A stretch of 64,000 bases of DNA from Stenotrophomonas sp. ASS1 (GCF_004346925.1 NZ_CP031167.1:4298001-4362000), one strand, 5' to 3'; positions 49,508 through 58,763 are shown, counted from the first letter of the stretch. Notes: a model not told the origin generated them from the sequence alone. A program made the numbers and translations.

Positions 49508-50197
49508 TCAACGCTGGCCGAACAGGTGCTTGCGCTCTTCGTCGCTGAGCGGCTTGCCGGCGTTGGGGTTCACCTGCTGGCGCAGGGCATAGGCGCGCTG
49601 GGTGGCCGGGCGTGCAGCAATCGCTTCGTGCCAGCGCTTGAGGTTCGGGAACGCGGCGAAATCCACCGGCAGCTTGTCGTAGGCGCCGATCCACGGGTAG
49701 CTGGCCATGTCGGCGATGGTGTACGCGTCCCCGGCCAGGAAGGCGTGCTGGGCCAGGCGCTTGTCCATCACCCCGTGCAGGCGGCGCACTTCGTTGTCGT
49801 AGCGCTCGATCGCGTAGGGGATCTTTTCCGGCGCATACACGTTGAAGTGGCCCATCTGGCCGCTCATCGGACCCAGGCCGGCCATCTGCCAGAACAGCCA
49901 CTCCAGAGTGATGACGCGGCCGCGCGGGTCGCTGGGCAGGAACTGGCCGGTCTTCTCGGCCAGATACAGCAGGATCGCGCCGGACTCGAACACGCTCTGC
50001 GGGGCGCCGCCATCGGCCGGGGCGTGGTCGACAATCGCAGGCATCTTGTTGTTGGGCGAGATCGCAAGGAATTCCGGCTTGAACTGGTCGCCCGAGCCGA
50101 TGTTGACCGGATGGATGCGGTACTCCAGGCCGGCTTCTTCCAGCAGCAGGGTCACTTTGTGGCCGTTCGGGGTGGGCCAGTAATACAGGTCGATCAT
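49508..50197 (-). CDS. Glutathione S-transferase family protein (YfcG/YghU-like)
   Basis: The ATG at 50197 gives 229 residues. The thioredoxin-like N-terminal domain starts [26 protein letters not shown] and has [11 protein letters not shown] and [15 protein letters not shown]. The helical domain has [19 protein letters not shown] and a late [15 protein letters not shown]. The WPTPNGHK start and [12 protein letters not shown] block are those of Nu-class proteins such as YfcG/YghU, which are disulfide reductases with glutathione. Confidence 0.92.
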   Translation of the reverse strand: MIDLYYWPTPNGHKVTLLLEEAGLEYRIHPVNIGSGDQFKPEFLAISPNNKMPAIVDHAPADGGAPQSVFESGAILLYLAEKTGQFLPSDPRGRVITLEWLFWQMAGLGPMSGQMGHFNVYAPEKIPYAIERYDNEVRRLHGVMDKRLAQHAFLAGDAYTIADMASYPWIGAYDKLPVDFAAFPNLKRWHEAIAARPATQRAYALRQQVNPNAGKPLSDEERKHLFGQR

Positions 50198-50309
50198 GGC
50201 GGCGGCTCGGGGTGCGGAAAGGAACCTGAAGTCTAGTGCGAGAGTTGGGTTGGCACCGTCACGACGGGCCGGTAACCTCGCCTCTCCCCCGCAACGCAGC
50301 ATCCTCCGC

Positions 50310-50918
50310 ATGAGTGCAAACCGCCCGCCGCTCTCCCCGCTGTCCACGCTGATCTTCGCCTCGCGCTGGCTGCAGCTGCCGCTGTACCTGGGCCTGATCG
50401 TGGCGCAGTGCGTCTATGTGTTCCTGTTCGGCAAGGAACTGTGGCACCTGATCTCGCATTCGGCCTCGATGGGCGAACAGCAGATCATGCTGATCGTGCT
50501 GGGCCTGATCGACGTGGTGATGATCTCCAACCTGCTGGTGATGGTGATCGTCGGTGGCTACGAGACCTTCGTCTCGCGCCTGCGCCTGGAAGGCCATCCG
50601 GACCAGCCGGAATGGCTGAGCCACGTCAATGCCAGCGTGCTGAAGGTGAAGCTGGCAATGGCGATCATCGGCATCTCCTCGATCCACCTGCTGAAGACCT
50701 TCATCGCCAGTGGCGCGCTGGGTGGCATCCCACTGTGCACGCCTGAGCAGATGAGCGTGGCCGCCGCCAACATCGGTGTCGCACGCTGCTCGATGCTGAC
50801 CCAGGACGGCGTGCTGTGGCAGACCATCATCCACTGCGTGTTCATCCTGTCGGCGATCGGTATTGCCTGGACCGACAAGCTGATGTCCAACAGCCACAGC
50901 AAGTCGCACGACCACTGA
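50310..50918 (+). CDS. YqhA (UPF0114) family membrane protein
   Basis: The 202-residue protein has about four membrane helices: [76 protein letters not shown] and [20 protein letters not shown]. These blocks identify YqhA. It is divergent from the GST gene. Function unknown. Confidence 0.92.
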   Translation: MSANRPPLSPLSTLIFASRWLQLPLYLGLIVAQCVYVFLFGKELWHLISHSASMGEQQIMLIVLGLIDVVMISNLLVMVIVGGYETFVSRLRLEGHPDQPEWLSHVNASVLKVKLAMAIIGISSIHLLKTFIASGALGGIPLCTPEQMSVAAANIGVARCSMLTQDGVLWQTIIHCVFILSAIGIAWTDKLMSNSHSKSHDH

Positions 50919-51119
50919 TGCGGCAACCGGCAGCGGTCCTTCGCCGCTGCCCCATCCCGGCCCCTGCCCCTTGTACGCGGCGGTGGCCGGGATGCTAGAT
51001 TGCACCCTCGCCGTTGCCGGCGGTGGCGTCGGGAAACGTCATCGTTCCGCGCCCGGACCACAGGTCCCGGCCATGCGTATCAATGATTTACGTCACGTCG
51101 TCTTCTAGAGGGGAGCAGG

Positions 51120-52121
51120 ATGTCGCACGTCTCAACGATCACCGCCGCGCGCCGGTGGCTGCCGGTTGCTTTGGCACTGGCGCTGGCCGCCTGCTCGGGA
51201 AAGGAAGAATCTGCAGCACCGGCCCCGGCCGCCGCACCCGCCGCCGCTGCACCGGCCGCACCGGTGGTCGCCGCCAAGGTGCAGTCCATGGGCACCGAAC
51301 AGCTGCGTGAATCGGCCAGCCAGGCACTGCGCGAGAACCGCATGTACGCGCCGGCCGGCGACAACGCCATCGAGTACTACCTCGCCCTGCGCGACAAGAC
51401 ACCGGACGACGCGTCGGTGAAGAGCGCGCTGACCGACCTGCTGCCCTACACCCTGATCGCCGCCGAGCAGCACCTGGGCCGCGAGGACTACACCGAGGCG
51501 CAGCGCCTGGTGGCACTGATCGAGAAGGTGGACGCCTCCGCTCCCGCCCTGCCGCGCCTGAAGGAAGGCCTGGCCAAGGGCGTGGAAAATGCGGCCAAGC
51601 GCACCGAGACCGAAGCCGAGAAGGCCAGGAAGGACGCCGAAGACCGGACCAAGCAGCAGGCCGAACAGCAGCGCCTGACCGAGCAGCGCGCCAAGGAAGC
51701 CGATGCGGCCAAGCAGATTGCCGCGCAGCAGGATGCCGCACGCCGCGACAACGAGCGCCAGGAGGCCGAGCGCCAGGCCGCGGCCCGTCGCGATGCCGAA
51801 CAGAAACAGCAGCAGGCCGCCGCCCAACAGGCCAGCGCCGCACGCCAGGCAGCCGCCGCGGCAGCTCCCACCCTCCGCCCGGTCAGCACGCCGGCGCCGC
51901 GCTATCCGGCCGAGGCACTGCGTTCGGGAACGTCGGGCGAAGTGCTGGTGGAGATCACCGTCGGTACCGACGGCTCAGTGGTCAGCGCCCGCGTGCTGCG
52001 CGCGACGTCGGGACGGACCTTCGACCGCGAAGCCCTGAACGCGGTCAAGCGCTGGCGCTTCGAGCCGGTCAACGCGCCGGTCACCACCCGCCGCACCCTG
52101 GTATTCGCACCGGGCGGCTGA
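51120..52121 (+). CDS. Lipoprotein with coiled coil and TonB C-terminal domain
   Basis: The ATG follows AGGGGAGCAGG. Instead of the usual TonB membrane helix there is a lipoprotein signal ending LAAC (Cys25). An Ala/Pro-rich linker, a helical domain (ASQALRENRMYAPAGDNAIEYYLALRDK...), a long Glu/Lys/Gln/Ala-rich coiled coil (about residues 155-245) and a TonB C-terminal domain (PAPRYPAEALRSGTSGEVLVEITV, then FDREALNAVKRWRFEP) follow, 333 residues in all. It may bridge the outer membrane or peptidoglycan rather than transmit ExbBD energy. No exbB or exbD is near. Confidence 0.85.
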   Translation: MSHVSTITAARRWLPVALALALAACSGKEESAAPAPAAAPAAAAPAAPVVAAKVQSMGTEQLRESASQALRENRMYAPAGDNAIEYYLALRDKTPDDASVKSALTDLLPYTLIAAEQHLGREDYTEAQRLVALIEKVDASAPALPRLKEGLAKGVENAAKRTETEAEKARKDAEDRTKQQAEQQRLTEQRAKEADAAKQIAAQQDAARRDNERQEAERQAAARRDAEQKQQQAAAQQASAARQAAAAAAPTLRPVSTPAPRYPAEALRSGTSGEVLVEITVGTDGSVVSARVLRATSGRTFDREALNAVKRWRFEPVNAPVTTRRTLVFAPGG

Positions 52122-52124
52122 CCG

Positions 52125-52156
52125 CAAAAAAGGGGACGGAGGGGATTAAGTCGTTT
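52125..52156. repeat. Half copy of the AAAAAGGGGACGGAGGG palindrome family
   Basis: AAAAAAGGGGACGGAGGGG followed by ATTAAGTCGTTT, differing by one base from the left arm at 36485-36514. The right arm is absent. It starts four bases after the TonB-like stop. Confidence 0.8.
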
Positions 52157-52174
52157 CTGCCACCTCCATGACGC

Positions 52175-52199
52175 CAAGGCCCGGTCCGTCCGGGCCTTG
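52175..52199. terminator. Hairpin between convergent genes
   Basis: Stem CAAGGCCCG/CGGGCCTTG with a seven-base loop lies between the TonB-like gene and the convergent small gene at 52206. No long T-run follows on either strand, so it is a weak bidirectional terminator at best. Confidence 0.5.
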
Positions 52200-52205
52200 T
52201 CCGTT

Positions 52206-52460
52206 TCAGGCAGCGCCATCAATCAGGCGCTGCAACGCCGGATCGCGCGCAGCCAGCACCTGGAACAGGCCTAGCGCATGCAGGCCGGGCAGCAACGCAC
52301 GCAGGTCGGCTTCGGCAGTGGCGCGGGTGGCATCATCGCTGGCGGGATCCTGCCAGTCGCGGACGCTGGCCAGGAAAGCACCCACGCTGCCCTTGCGCAC
52401 GGTGAGGCCATTTACCTGCACCTCGTTCTGATGGTCCGGAAGAATGTCCTGTGGCTGCAT
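52206..52460 (-). CDS. Small hypothetical protein divergent from AraC regulator
   Basis: The 84-residue product from the ATG at 52460 begins MQPQDILPDHQNEVQVNGLTVRKG, then GAFLASVRDWQDPASDDATRATAEADLRALLPGLHALGLFQVL. It is soluble and mainly helical. No family recognised. It shares a 77-base promoter gap with the AraC gene, which may control it. Confidence 0.65.
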   Translation of the reverse strand: MQPQDILPDHQNEVQVNGLTVRKGSVGAFLASVRDWQDPASDDATRATAEADLRALLPGLHALGLFQVLAARDPALQRLIDGAA

Positions 52461-52537
52461 GGGGAAGCGCTCCGTTGAAGTGGGCTCCAGTGTCGGGGCC
52501 CGGACGCGACGTTTCTGCCGTATAACTGCCAATTGAT

Positions 52538-53323
52538 ATGGCCGATCAGACAACCACCGCATTGATTGACCCGGCGCTGGCCAATGCCGCCGACGGGCCT
52601 GCATTGCTGGGGGCGCAGCTGCGCCTGCCGGGTCCACGCCGCACGGCACGCCACCAGCACGCCCGCGGGCAGCTGCTGGGTGCACATCAGGGCCTGCTGC
52701 GGATCGAGGTCGGCGACCTGCACTGGCTGCTGCCGGCGGGTCATGTCGCCTGGATACCACCTTCGCTGCCCCACGCACTGGCCAGTACCAGTGCGTTCGA
52801 CGGCTGGAGCCTGTACTTCAGCGCGCAGGCCTGCACCGACCTGCCTGCAGCCCCTCGCATCTTCCAGCCGGGGCCGCTGCTGCAGGCCGCGGTGATTCGG
52901 GCGCTGCAGTGGCCGCATGTTCCACTGGATGCCACACAGGCACGACTGGCCGGTGTGATCGCCGATGAGATTGCCGCCAGCAAGCCTCTGCCGCTTGCCC
53001 TGCCACAACCGCGCGACCGGCGACTGCAGAAACTTGCCGCCGCACTGGCGCGCGCACCGCACGACAACCGCAGCATCGAGGACTGGGCCGCCAGCAGCGG
53101 TCTGTCCAGCCGCAGCCTCGCCCGCCATTGGCTGGCCGAGACCGGCCTGTCGCCAAGCCAGTGGCGGCAACGCCTGCGGGTGCTGCTGGCACTGCCACGC
53201 CTGCTGTCCGGCGAGCCGGTGATCAGCGTCGCGCTGTCGATGGGCTACGACACACCCAGTGCCTTCATCGCCGTGTTCAAGCGCGAGATGGGGGTGACGC
53301 CTGCACGATATGCCCGCGGTTGA
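52538..53323 (+). CDS. AraC-family transcriptional regulator with cupin sensor
   Basis: The 261-residue protein has an N-terminal cupin-like domain (ARHQHARGQLLGAHQGLLRIEVGDLHWLLPAGHVAWIPPSLPH) and a C-terminal double HTH (DWAASSGLSSRSLARHWLAETGLSPSQWRQRLR, then ISVALSMGYDTPSAFIAVFKREMGVTPARY). Ligand unknown. The divergent 84-residue gene is the first candidate target. Confidence 0.93.
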   Translation: MADQTTTALIDPALANAADGPALLGAQLRLPGPRRTARHQHARGQLLGAHQGLLRIEVGDLHWLLPAGHVAWIPPSLPHALASTSAFDGWSLYFSAQACTDLPAAPRIFQPGPLLQAAVIRALQWPHVPLDATQARLAGVIADEIAASKPLPLALPQPRDRRLQKLAAALARAPHDNRSIEDWAASSGLSSRSLARHWLAETGLSPSQWRQRLRVLLALPRLLSGEPVISVALSMGYDTPSAFIAVFKREMGVTPARYARG

Positions 53324-53390
53324 CGTATTCAACGCTCCCGCTGTCTTTCCTCGCAACCTAAACTGCGGGCTGATCTCAAAGGGAAGACGT

Positions 53391-53816
53391 ATGAAGTATG
53401 ACGACGCCAGCTGGCATTCCGGGGGTGACTTCCCTTCGGATCTTCCGGCTGAGGCCGGTGCCACCCACATTGGCATGTACCTGGCCTGGCTGTTGTTGCA
53501 GGGCATGGCGGACGAGGAACTGGCTGATGACATGCAGGACGAGCTGGAAGCCTTGACCCGGCGCACGATGACACCGGGTCAGTTCCTTCTGGTGTGCGAT
53601 GGCAAGTTCGTTGACGAGATGATCAACGACGAGGCGAACGCATTCACGCTGGAGTACTACCAGGCCGATGATTGCCTGTACCCCGACGATTACATCGAGC
53701 TGCTCGCGGATGATCTCCCGTCGCTGTACCACGTCGCCGATACCTGGGAGAACTTCGACCGACTGGCACCGGTGATCGCTCAACGCTTCGCTGCTTGGCA
53801 GGCAGCACAGGCCTGA
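53391..53816 (+). CDS. DUF7832-like immunity-type protein
   Basis: The ATG at 53391 follows GGGAAG. The 141-residue acidic protein starts MKYDDASWHSGGDFPSDLPAEAGATHIGMYLAWLL, then TPGQFLLVCDGKFVDEMINDEANAFTLEYY and YPDDYIELLADDLPSLYHV. This pattern belongs to a family often found beside polymorphic toxins; no toxin gene is adjacent here. The family name is from memory. Confidence 0.8.
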   Translation: MKYDDASWHSGGDFPSDLPAEAGATHIGMYLAWLLLQGMADEELADDMQDELEALTRRTMTPGQFLLVCDGKFVDEMINDEANAFTLEYYQADDCLYPDDYIELLADDLPSLYHVADTWENFDRLAPVIAQRFAAWQAAQA

Positions 53817-53822
53817 AAAAGA

Positions 53823-53851
53823 GAGGCCCGGAATGACCGGGCCTCGTTTCA
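53823..53851 (+). terminator. Intrinsic terminator
   Basis: GAGGCCCGG/CCGGGCCTC stem with AATGA loop, then GTTTCAT. On the minus strand the hairpin is followed by TCTCTTTTTCAGG, so it can also stop leftward transcription. Confidence 0.7.
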
Positions 53852-53856
53852 TATCC

Positions 53857-53879
53857 GCCGGGCACGGCCCGGCACTACC
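53857..53879. repeat. SMAG element, GCCGGGC stem subtype
   Basis: GCCGGGCACGGCCCGGCACTAC before the NatB-type gene stop. Confidence 0.7.
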
Positions 53880-53887
53880 AGTGGCAG

Positions 53888-55072
53888 TCAGCCCGAGATC
53901 GCCAGGCGCTCGTTGTGGTAACGGCGCACGGCGGCGAACCACAGCAGTGCGGCCAGGCCGAGGCTGGCACCGAGATAGATGGCCCAGACCGACGGCGTGA
54001 TGGTCTCGTGGCGGATCACCTTCAACAGCATCTGGTTCTGCGACAGGAACGGCACCGCGTACTGCCACAGCTCGCTCTTCAGCGGATAGGCCACCAATGC
54101 GTAACCGGGCATCATCGGCAGCAGCATCAGCCAGGTCATGTGGCTCTGCGCTTCCTTCATGCTCTTGGCCGCGGCCGACAGGAAGGTCAGCAGCGAGGTG
54201 CCGATCATCAGCATCGGCAACATCACCAGCAGCATCTGCAGCATCGAACCGACGTTCATGTTGAACTGGCGGCCGATGTTGCCGGGCGCGATCTGTGCGC
54301 TCACCTTGAACGCCACCAGGGTCAACAGCAGCGATACGAACCCGACCACGCAGGCAGCCGCGATCTTGCCGCTGACGATCGCGCTGCGCGAGCCGGGCGT
54401 GGCCAGCAGCGGTTCCAGTGACTGCCGCTCGCGCTCGCCGGCGGTGGCATCCATCACCAGATAGGCGCCGCCGATGAACGAGGTCAGCGTGAGCAGCACC
54501 GGCAGCAGCATCGACAGGATCATGCCGCGCTTGGCTTCGGCACTGGCCAGGTCCTGGCGTGCCACGTCCAGCGGCCGCGCCACCTGCGCGTCGATGCCAC
54601 GCGCCATCAATCGCAGCGCGCCGACCTGGCCGTTGTAGGTGGCCAGTGCCGCCTCCAGACGTGCGCTGGGCACTTCGGCGGCACGACGGGTACTGTCGTT
54701 GATCACCTCCACCAGCGCCGGCTTGCCATCGGCCCAGTCCTTGCCGAAGTCATCGCTGATGCGCAGCGCCACGTCGATCTCCTGGCTGCGGATGGCCTCG
54801 GCCAGGTCCTTCGGTGCCGGCGCGGTATTCAGCCCCTGCGCGGCGAGGAAACGCACCAGATTGGGGGCGTTCTCCGCACCGATGGTCGGAATCTGCAGCG
54901 GTTGTTCGATCTGGGTGCGTACCCGGCTCTCGGCCAGCTTGCCCATGCCCAGCAGCAGCACCGGGTACAGCAGCGGCCCGAACAGCAGGGTGAGCAGCAG
55001 CGTACGGCGATCACGGGAAAGATCGCGCAGCTCCTTGCGCATCACCGTCATCAGGGTCGACATCATGCTCAT
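53888..55072 (-). CDS. ABC exporter permease, NatB-like
   Basis: The 394-residue protein has one N-terminal helix (TLLLTLLFGPLLYPVLLLGMGKL), a large extracytoplasmic domain, and five to six C-terminal helices with ATAGERERQSLEPLLATPGSRSAIVSGKIAA, the ABC-2 transporter motif. It resembles NatB, the sodium-exporter permease. It starts in an ATGA overlap with the ATPase gene. Confidence 0.88.
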   Translation of the reverse strand: MSMMSTLMTVMRKELRDLSRDRRTLLLTLLFGPLLYPVLLLGMGKLAESRVRTQIEQPLQIPTIGAENAPNLVRFLAAQGLNTAPAPKDLAEAIRSQEIDVALRISDDFGKDWADGKPALVEVINDSTRRAAEVPSARLEAALATYNGQVGALRLMARGIDAQVARPLDVARQDLASAEAKRGMILSMLLPVLLTLTSFIGGAYLVMDATAGERERQSLEPLLATPGSRSAIVSGKIAAACVVGFVSLLLTLVAFKVSAQIAPGNIGRQFNMNVGSMLQMLLVMLPMLMIGTSLLTFLSAAAKSMKEAQSHMTWLMLLPMMPGYALVAYPLKSELWQYAVPFLSQNQMLLKVIRHETITPSVWAIYLGASLGLAALLWFAAVRRYHNERLAISG

Positions 55073-55824
55073 GCGTGCAGGCCCTCTTCGCTGCCGATCA
55101 GTTTCACGAACGCGTCTTCCAGGTTGGATTCGCCGGCCTGCGCGCGCAGCTCATCGGCACTGCCGGCCGCCATCACCGTACCCTTGGCGATGATCACGAT
55201 GTGATCGCACAGCGCGGCCACCTCCTGCATGATGTGGCTGGACAGGATCACGCAGCGGCCCTCTTCGCGCAGACCCAGCAGGAAGCGGCGCAGTGCGCGC
55301 GTGGTCATCACGTCCAGGCCGTTGGTCGGCTCATCCAGAATGACGTTGCGCGGGTCGTGCACCAGCGCGCGGGCGATCGCGGTCTTGGTCCGCTGGCCCT
55401 GCGAGAAGCCATCGGTCTGGCGGTCGAGGATGTCACCCATGTCCAGGGCATGCGACAGCACTTCGATGCGTTCGCGGATGCACTCGGCCGACAGGCCGTG
55501 CAGCTCGCCGAAGTAGGCGATGTTCTCGCGCGCGGTCAGGCGCTTGTAGACGCCACGCGCATCGGGCAGCACGCCAAGGTGGCGGCGTACTTCCACCGGA
55601 TTGCGTGCGGCATCGACACCATCGACGCTGATGCTGCCCTGGTCCGGGGTCATCAGCGTGTACAGCATGCGCATGGTGGTGGTCTTGCCGGCACCATTGG
55701 GGCCCAGCAGGCCGGTGATGCGGCCGTCCTCGGCGAGGAAGCCGACGTTGGAGACCGCCTGGATGCGGCCGGTGCGGGTGTCGAAAGCCTTGTGCAGGTT
55801 GTCGGCGACGATCATGGTTCCCAT
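55069..55824 (-). CDS. ABC exporter ATP-binding protein, NatA-like
   Basis: The 251-residue ATPase has Walker A GPNGAGKTT, the LSGGQ-like signature degenerate as GFSQGQRTK, Walker B VILDEPTNGLD and the switch His in LSSHIMQEV. It pairs with the NatB-like permease. Its start overlaps the S33 peptidase gene by 13 bases, so all three are one operon. Possible substrates are Na+ or small toxic molecules. Confidence 0.9.
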   Translation of the reverse strand: MGTMIVADNLHKAFDTRTGRIQAVSNVGFLAEDGRITGLLGPNGAGKTTTMRMLYTLMTPDQGSISVDGVDAARNPVEVRRHLGVLPDARGVYKRLTARENIAYFGELHGLSAECIRERIEVLSHALDMGDILDRQTDGFSQGQRTKTAIARALVHDPRNVILDEPTNGLDVMTTRALRRFLLGLREEGRCVILSSHIMQEVAALCDHIVIIAKGTVMAAGSADELRAQAGESNLEDAFVKLIGSEEGLHA

Positions 55825-57338
55825 CCGTTGAACGAGGTGAACGCCGGCACGTAGCTCAGCGTGTCCAGGCAGCCGGCATCCAGCGCCTTGGCATCGGTCT
55901 TGTCGATGAACTGGCCGAGCAGGCGCGGCATGCAGCCGGCACTCAGCGTGCCGTGGCCCTGGCCGCGGGCGACCAGCGCGCGGCCATTCGGCAGGCCCTT
56001 GAGGACCTGCTCGGCATAGCGCGGGGGTGTCACCGGGTCGAGTTCACCGGACAGCAGCAGCGCCGGTACGTCACTGCGCAGCGGCACGGCATTGGCCGCT
56101 GGCGCCGGCTGGTGCGGCCATACCGGGCAGGCCGCGAAGAAGGCGCTGGCCACGTCGTTGCCGAACAGTCGCTCCGGGTCCTCGGCCGGCGCCTTGTAGC
56201 GCGGCGCATCCTCGCTGCAGATCACCGACCACTGCATGCCTCGGTTGATCTGGAAATCCATGCTGCGGTTCGCACCGCGTGCCAGCGACGCCAGCGGTGC
56301 ATAGCGGCCGTGCGCGGCTTCATCGAGCACCAGCGGCAGCAGCGAGGAATACTGCGGCACATAGGAGAAGGCGAACGCCAGGCCGATCACGCTGTCCGGA
56401 CTCAGCACATCCTGCCGGGTCTGGTTGGTGCCGGGGTCGCGATACTCCACCGAGACCGGCGCACGGCGCAGGGTCTCGACCACGCTGCGCAGCTGCGCGC
56501 GGGTGTCGGTCGGGAAGCGTTTGCTGCAGGCGGCATCCTTGCGGCACTGCGCCGACTGCAGGGCGATCGCATCCTCGAACGTCGTGGCGAAGTCACCGCC
56601 CACCACCAGTTCGTTGGGCACTACGCCATCGATGACGATGCTGCGGGTGTGCTGCGGATAGGCACCGGCATAGCGCTGGGCCACGCGGGTACCGTAGGAG
56701 CCGCCGACCAGGTTGATCCGGTCCACGCCCAAGGCCTGGCGTACCGCATCCAGGTCGGCGATGGCTTCGGTGGTCGTGTAGAAGCGGGCATCGGCACGCC
56801 CCTGCAGCGAGGCCGCGCAGCGCTGCGCGTAGTCGCGCAGCGACGCCTCGGTGGGAGCGGCGTCCTCGTCCATCTGCAGGTCCTTGCCGTCCGCGCCGAG
56901 GCAGCTGAGCGGGTTGGAGCCGCCGGTACCCCGCTGGTCGACAAGGAAGATGTCGCGCTGCTTGCGCACCTGGCGCAGCGCGGTATCGACGATGACCGCC
57001 ACTTCGCTGGCCGCCTGGCCGGGGCCACCGGCCAGGAAGAACACCGGATCGGGCTGGCTGGAGCCGCTGCTGCCCGATTCCAGCCAGGCGATGCGCAGGC
57101 CAATGCGTCGGCCATCGGGCTGGGCCCGGTCTTCCGGCACCTGCAGGGTGGCGCACTGCGCTTCCACGTTGGCGCTGGCGCCTTCGGTGGACAGCGTGCA
57201 GGGCTGGAAGTCGATCGTGCCGAAACGGCGGCTGGGTGCATCGCTGGCGCTTTCGGCACCGGGTGATGGTGACTGGCTGCAACCGGCAAGCATCAGGCTG
57301 GCCAACGTTGCGGCCAACGCGAGGTGGTGTCTTTGCAT
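55812..57338 (-). CDS. S33-family alpha/beta-hydrolase lipoprotein (tripeptidyl aminopeptidase-like)
   Basis: The 508-residue product has a lipobox (LMLAGCSQ). FFLAGGPGQAASE gives the oxyanion site, DIFLVDQRGTGGSNPLSC the strand, GGSYGTRVAQRYAGAYP the nucleophile Ser, then SGELDPVTPP and RGQGHGTL hold the Asp and His. It is like proline/tripeptidyl peptidases of the S33 family and should act in the periplasm. The ABC pair that follows it is coupled by overlap. Confidence 0.9.
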   Translation of the reverse strand: MQRHHLALAATLASLMLAGCSQSPSPGAESASDAPSRRFGTIDFQPCTLSTEGASANVEAQCATLQVPEDRAQPDGRRIGLRIAWLESGSSGSSQPDPVFFLAGGPGQAASEVAVIVDTALRQVRKQRDIFLVDQRGTGGSNPLSCLGADGKDLQMDEDAAPTEASLRDYAQRCAASLQGRADARFYTTTEAIADLDAVRQALGVDRINLVGGSYGTRVAQRYAGAYPQHTRSIVIDGVVPNELVVGGDFATTFEDAIALQSAQCRKDAACSKRFPTDTRAQLRSVVETLRRAPVSVEYRDPGTNQTRQDVLSPDSVIGLAFAFSYVPQYSSLLPLVLDEAAHGRYAPLASLARGANRSMDFQINRGMQWSVICSEDAPRYKAPAEDPERLFGNDVASAFFAACPVWPHQPAPAANAVPLRSDVPALLLSGELDPVTPPRYAEQVLKGLPNGRALVARGQGHGTLSAGCMPRLLGQFIDKTDAKALDAGCLDTLSYVPAFTSFNGWEP

Positions 57339-57406
57339 CGTGCTCGTTTCCCCTGGAGGACGTTCCTGGCAACCACGACGGGCTGCCGCGGAAGATGTGA
57401 CTCAAC

Positions 57407-58609
57407 TTACACGGGCACGGCGTCGTCGGCGATGGGCAGACGCGAAATCTCCGCCGGCGTGGCGCAGGCCAGGCGGTCGCGGCCTGCGGCCTTGGCCCGG
57501 TACAGCGCCGCATCCGCCGCTGCCAGCAGCGTGGACAGGTCGCCATGGCCGTCGTCCATGGCCAGGCCGATGCTGGCGGTGACCGTCACCGGCCCGGTGC
57601 CCAGCCGCGCCGGCTTCTGCTGCAGAGCGGTACGGATCGCGGCGGCCCATGCCATCGCTTCACCCTGTGTGCTGCCGGCCAGCACCAGCACGAACTCCTC
57701 GCCACCGTAGCGGCCCAGCAGCGTGTCGTGGCCCTGCAAACCATGCTGCAGCAGCGCAGCGAAGTGACGCAGTACCTGGTCACCGGCCAGGTGGCCCCAG
57801 CGGTCGTTGATCTGCTTGAAGTGATCGACGTCGACCAGCAACAGGGCCAGCGGCCGGCCCTGCCGACGCAGCCGCTGCAACTGCGCCTGGCCATCGGCCA
57901 GCACCGCGCTGCGGTTGAGCAGCCCGGTCAGGCCATCGGTGCGTGCCGCACGCCGCAGATCGACCAGCATGCGCTCGACCAGCAGCAGCACCATCGCGAA
58001 ACATCGCGCCAGCTCCAGCATCACCCCGGCAATGTAGGTGACGAACATCGGCGTGCCGGTGCGCATGATGTCCTCACCGGCATCGGGCGCCACCGGCAGG
58101 AACAGGCGCACCGCGTACAGTGCCGCCTCGGCCAGGAACACCGCCGCCGCCAGACGGCAGCTGGTGCGCTGCTGCACGGGGGCATGCCGCAGCAGCAGCC
58201 ATGCGATCCAGCCATCGACCAGCAGCGTGAACACACTGAACACCTGCAGGCGCACGCCCAGGTCCGGCCAGAGCACCAGGAAGGCGAAGATGCAGGCCAT
58301 GAACGCGGCTGCCATCAACAACGGCCGCCACAGCGGCAGCGGCTGTTCCAGATGCAGCGCCACGCCGCGCAGCATCAGCACCGCGCAGCCGGCCATCGCC
58401 GCATTCCCGGCCAGTATGACCGGCACCAACGGCAGGTAGGGGCGCAGCGCAAGCAGGGTCACGCCCAGGGTCAGCAGCCACAGGCTGGCGGTCCACAGGC
58501 GCAGCACCGGTTGCCCGCGCAGCACCACAAGCAGCAATGAGAACCCCACGGCGATGCCGATGCAGAGCAGGAAGCCAAGCACGGTGATGGTGGGGAAATC
58601 CAGGGACAT
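57407..58609 (-). CDS. Membrane diguanylate cyclase (GGEEF) with degenerate I-site
   Basis: The 400-residue protein has about seven N-terminal membrane helices (residues 1-215), then a GGDEF domain: RTDGLTGLLNRSAVL, LVDVDHFKQINDRWGHLAGDQVL, and GRYGGEEFVLVLAG. The active site is intact, so it should make c-di-GMP. The RxxD inhibitory site is replaced by Gly-His-Asp-Thr at the aligned place, so product inhibition may be lost. The membrane part is of unknown sensor type. Confidence 0.92.
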   Translation of the reverse strand: MSLDFPTITVLGFLLCIGIAVGFSLLLVVLRGQPVLRLWTASLWLLTLGVTLLALRPYLPLVPVILAGNAAMAGCAVLMLRGVALHLEQPLPLWRPLLMAAAFMACIFAFLVLWPDLGVRLQVFSVFTLLVDGWIAWLLLRHAPVQQRTSCRLAAAVFLAEAALYAVRLFLPVAPDAGEDIMRTGTPMFVTYIAGVMLELARCFAMVLLLVERMLVDLRRAARTDGLTGLLNRSAVLADGQAQLQRLRRQGRPLALLLVDVDHFKQINDRWGHLAGDQVLRHFAALLQHGLQGHDTLLGRYGGEEFVLVLAGSTQGEAMAWAAAIRTALQQKPARLGTGPVTVTASIGLAMDDGHGDLSTLLAAADAALYRAKAAGRDRLACATPAEISRLPIADDAVPV

Positions 58610-58763
58610 GCGGCGCTCATCGGCCGGGGCGGCGCGCGCATCTTAGCGCCTTGCGGTGCGATCCCCGTGGCACGGCCTGGCCCGATGGCGATGCCGGGTC
58701 TGAAAACGGCGAGCATGACGGCCGGTGCGTGCGCAGAATCCGGGGAAAACCAAGGAGACGCCC

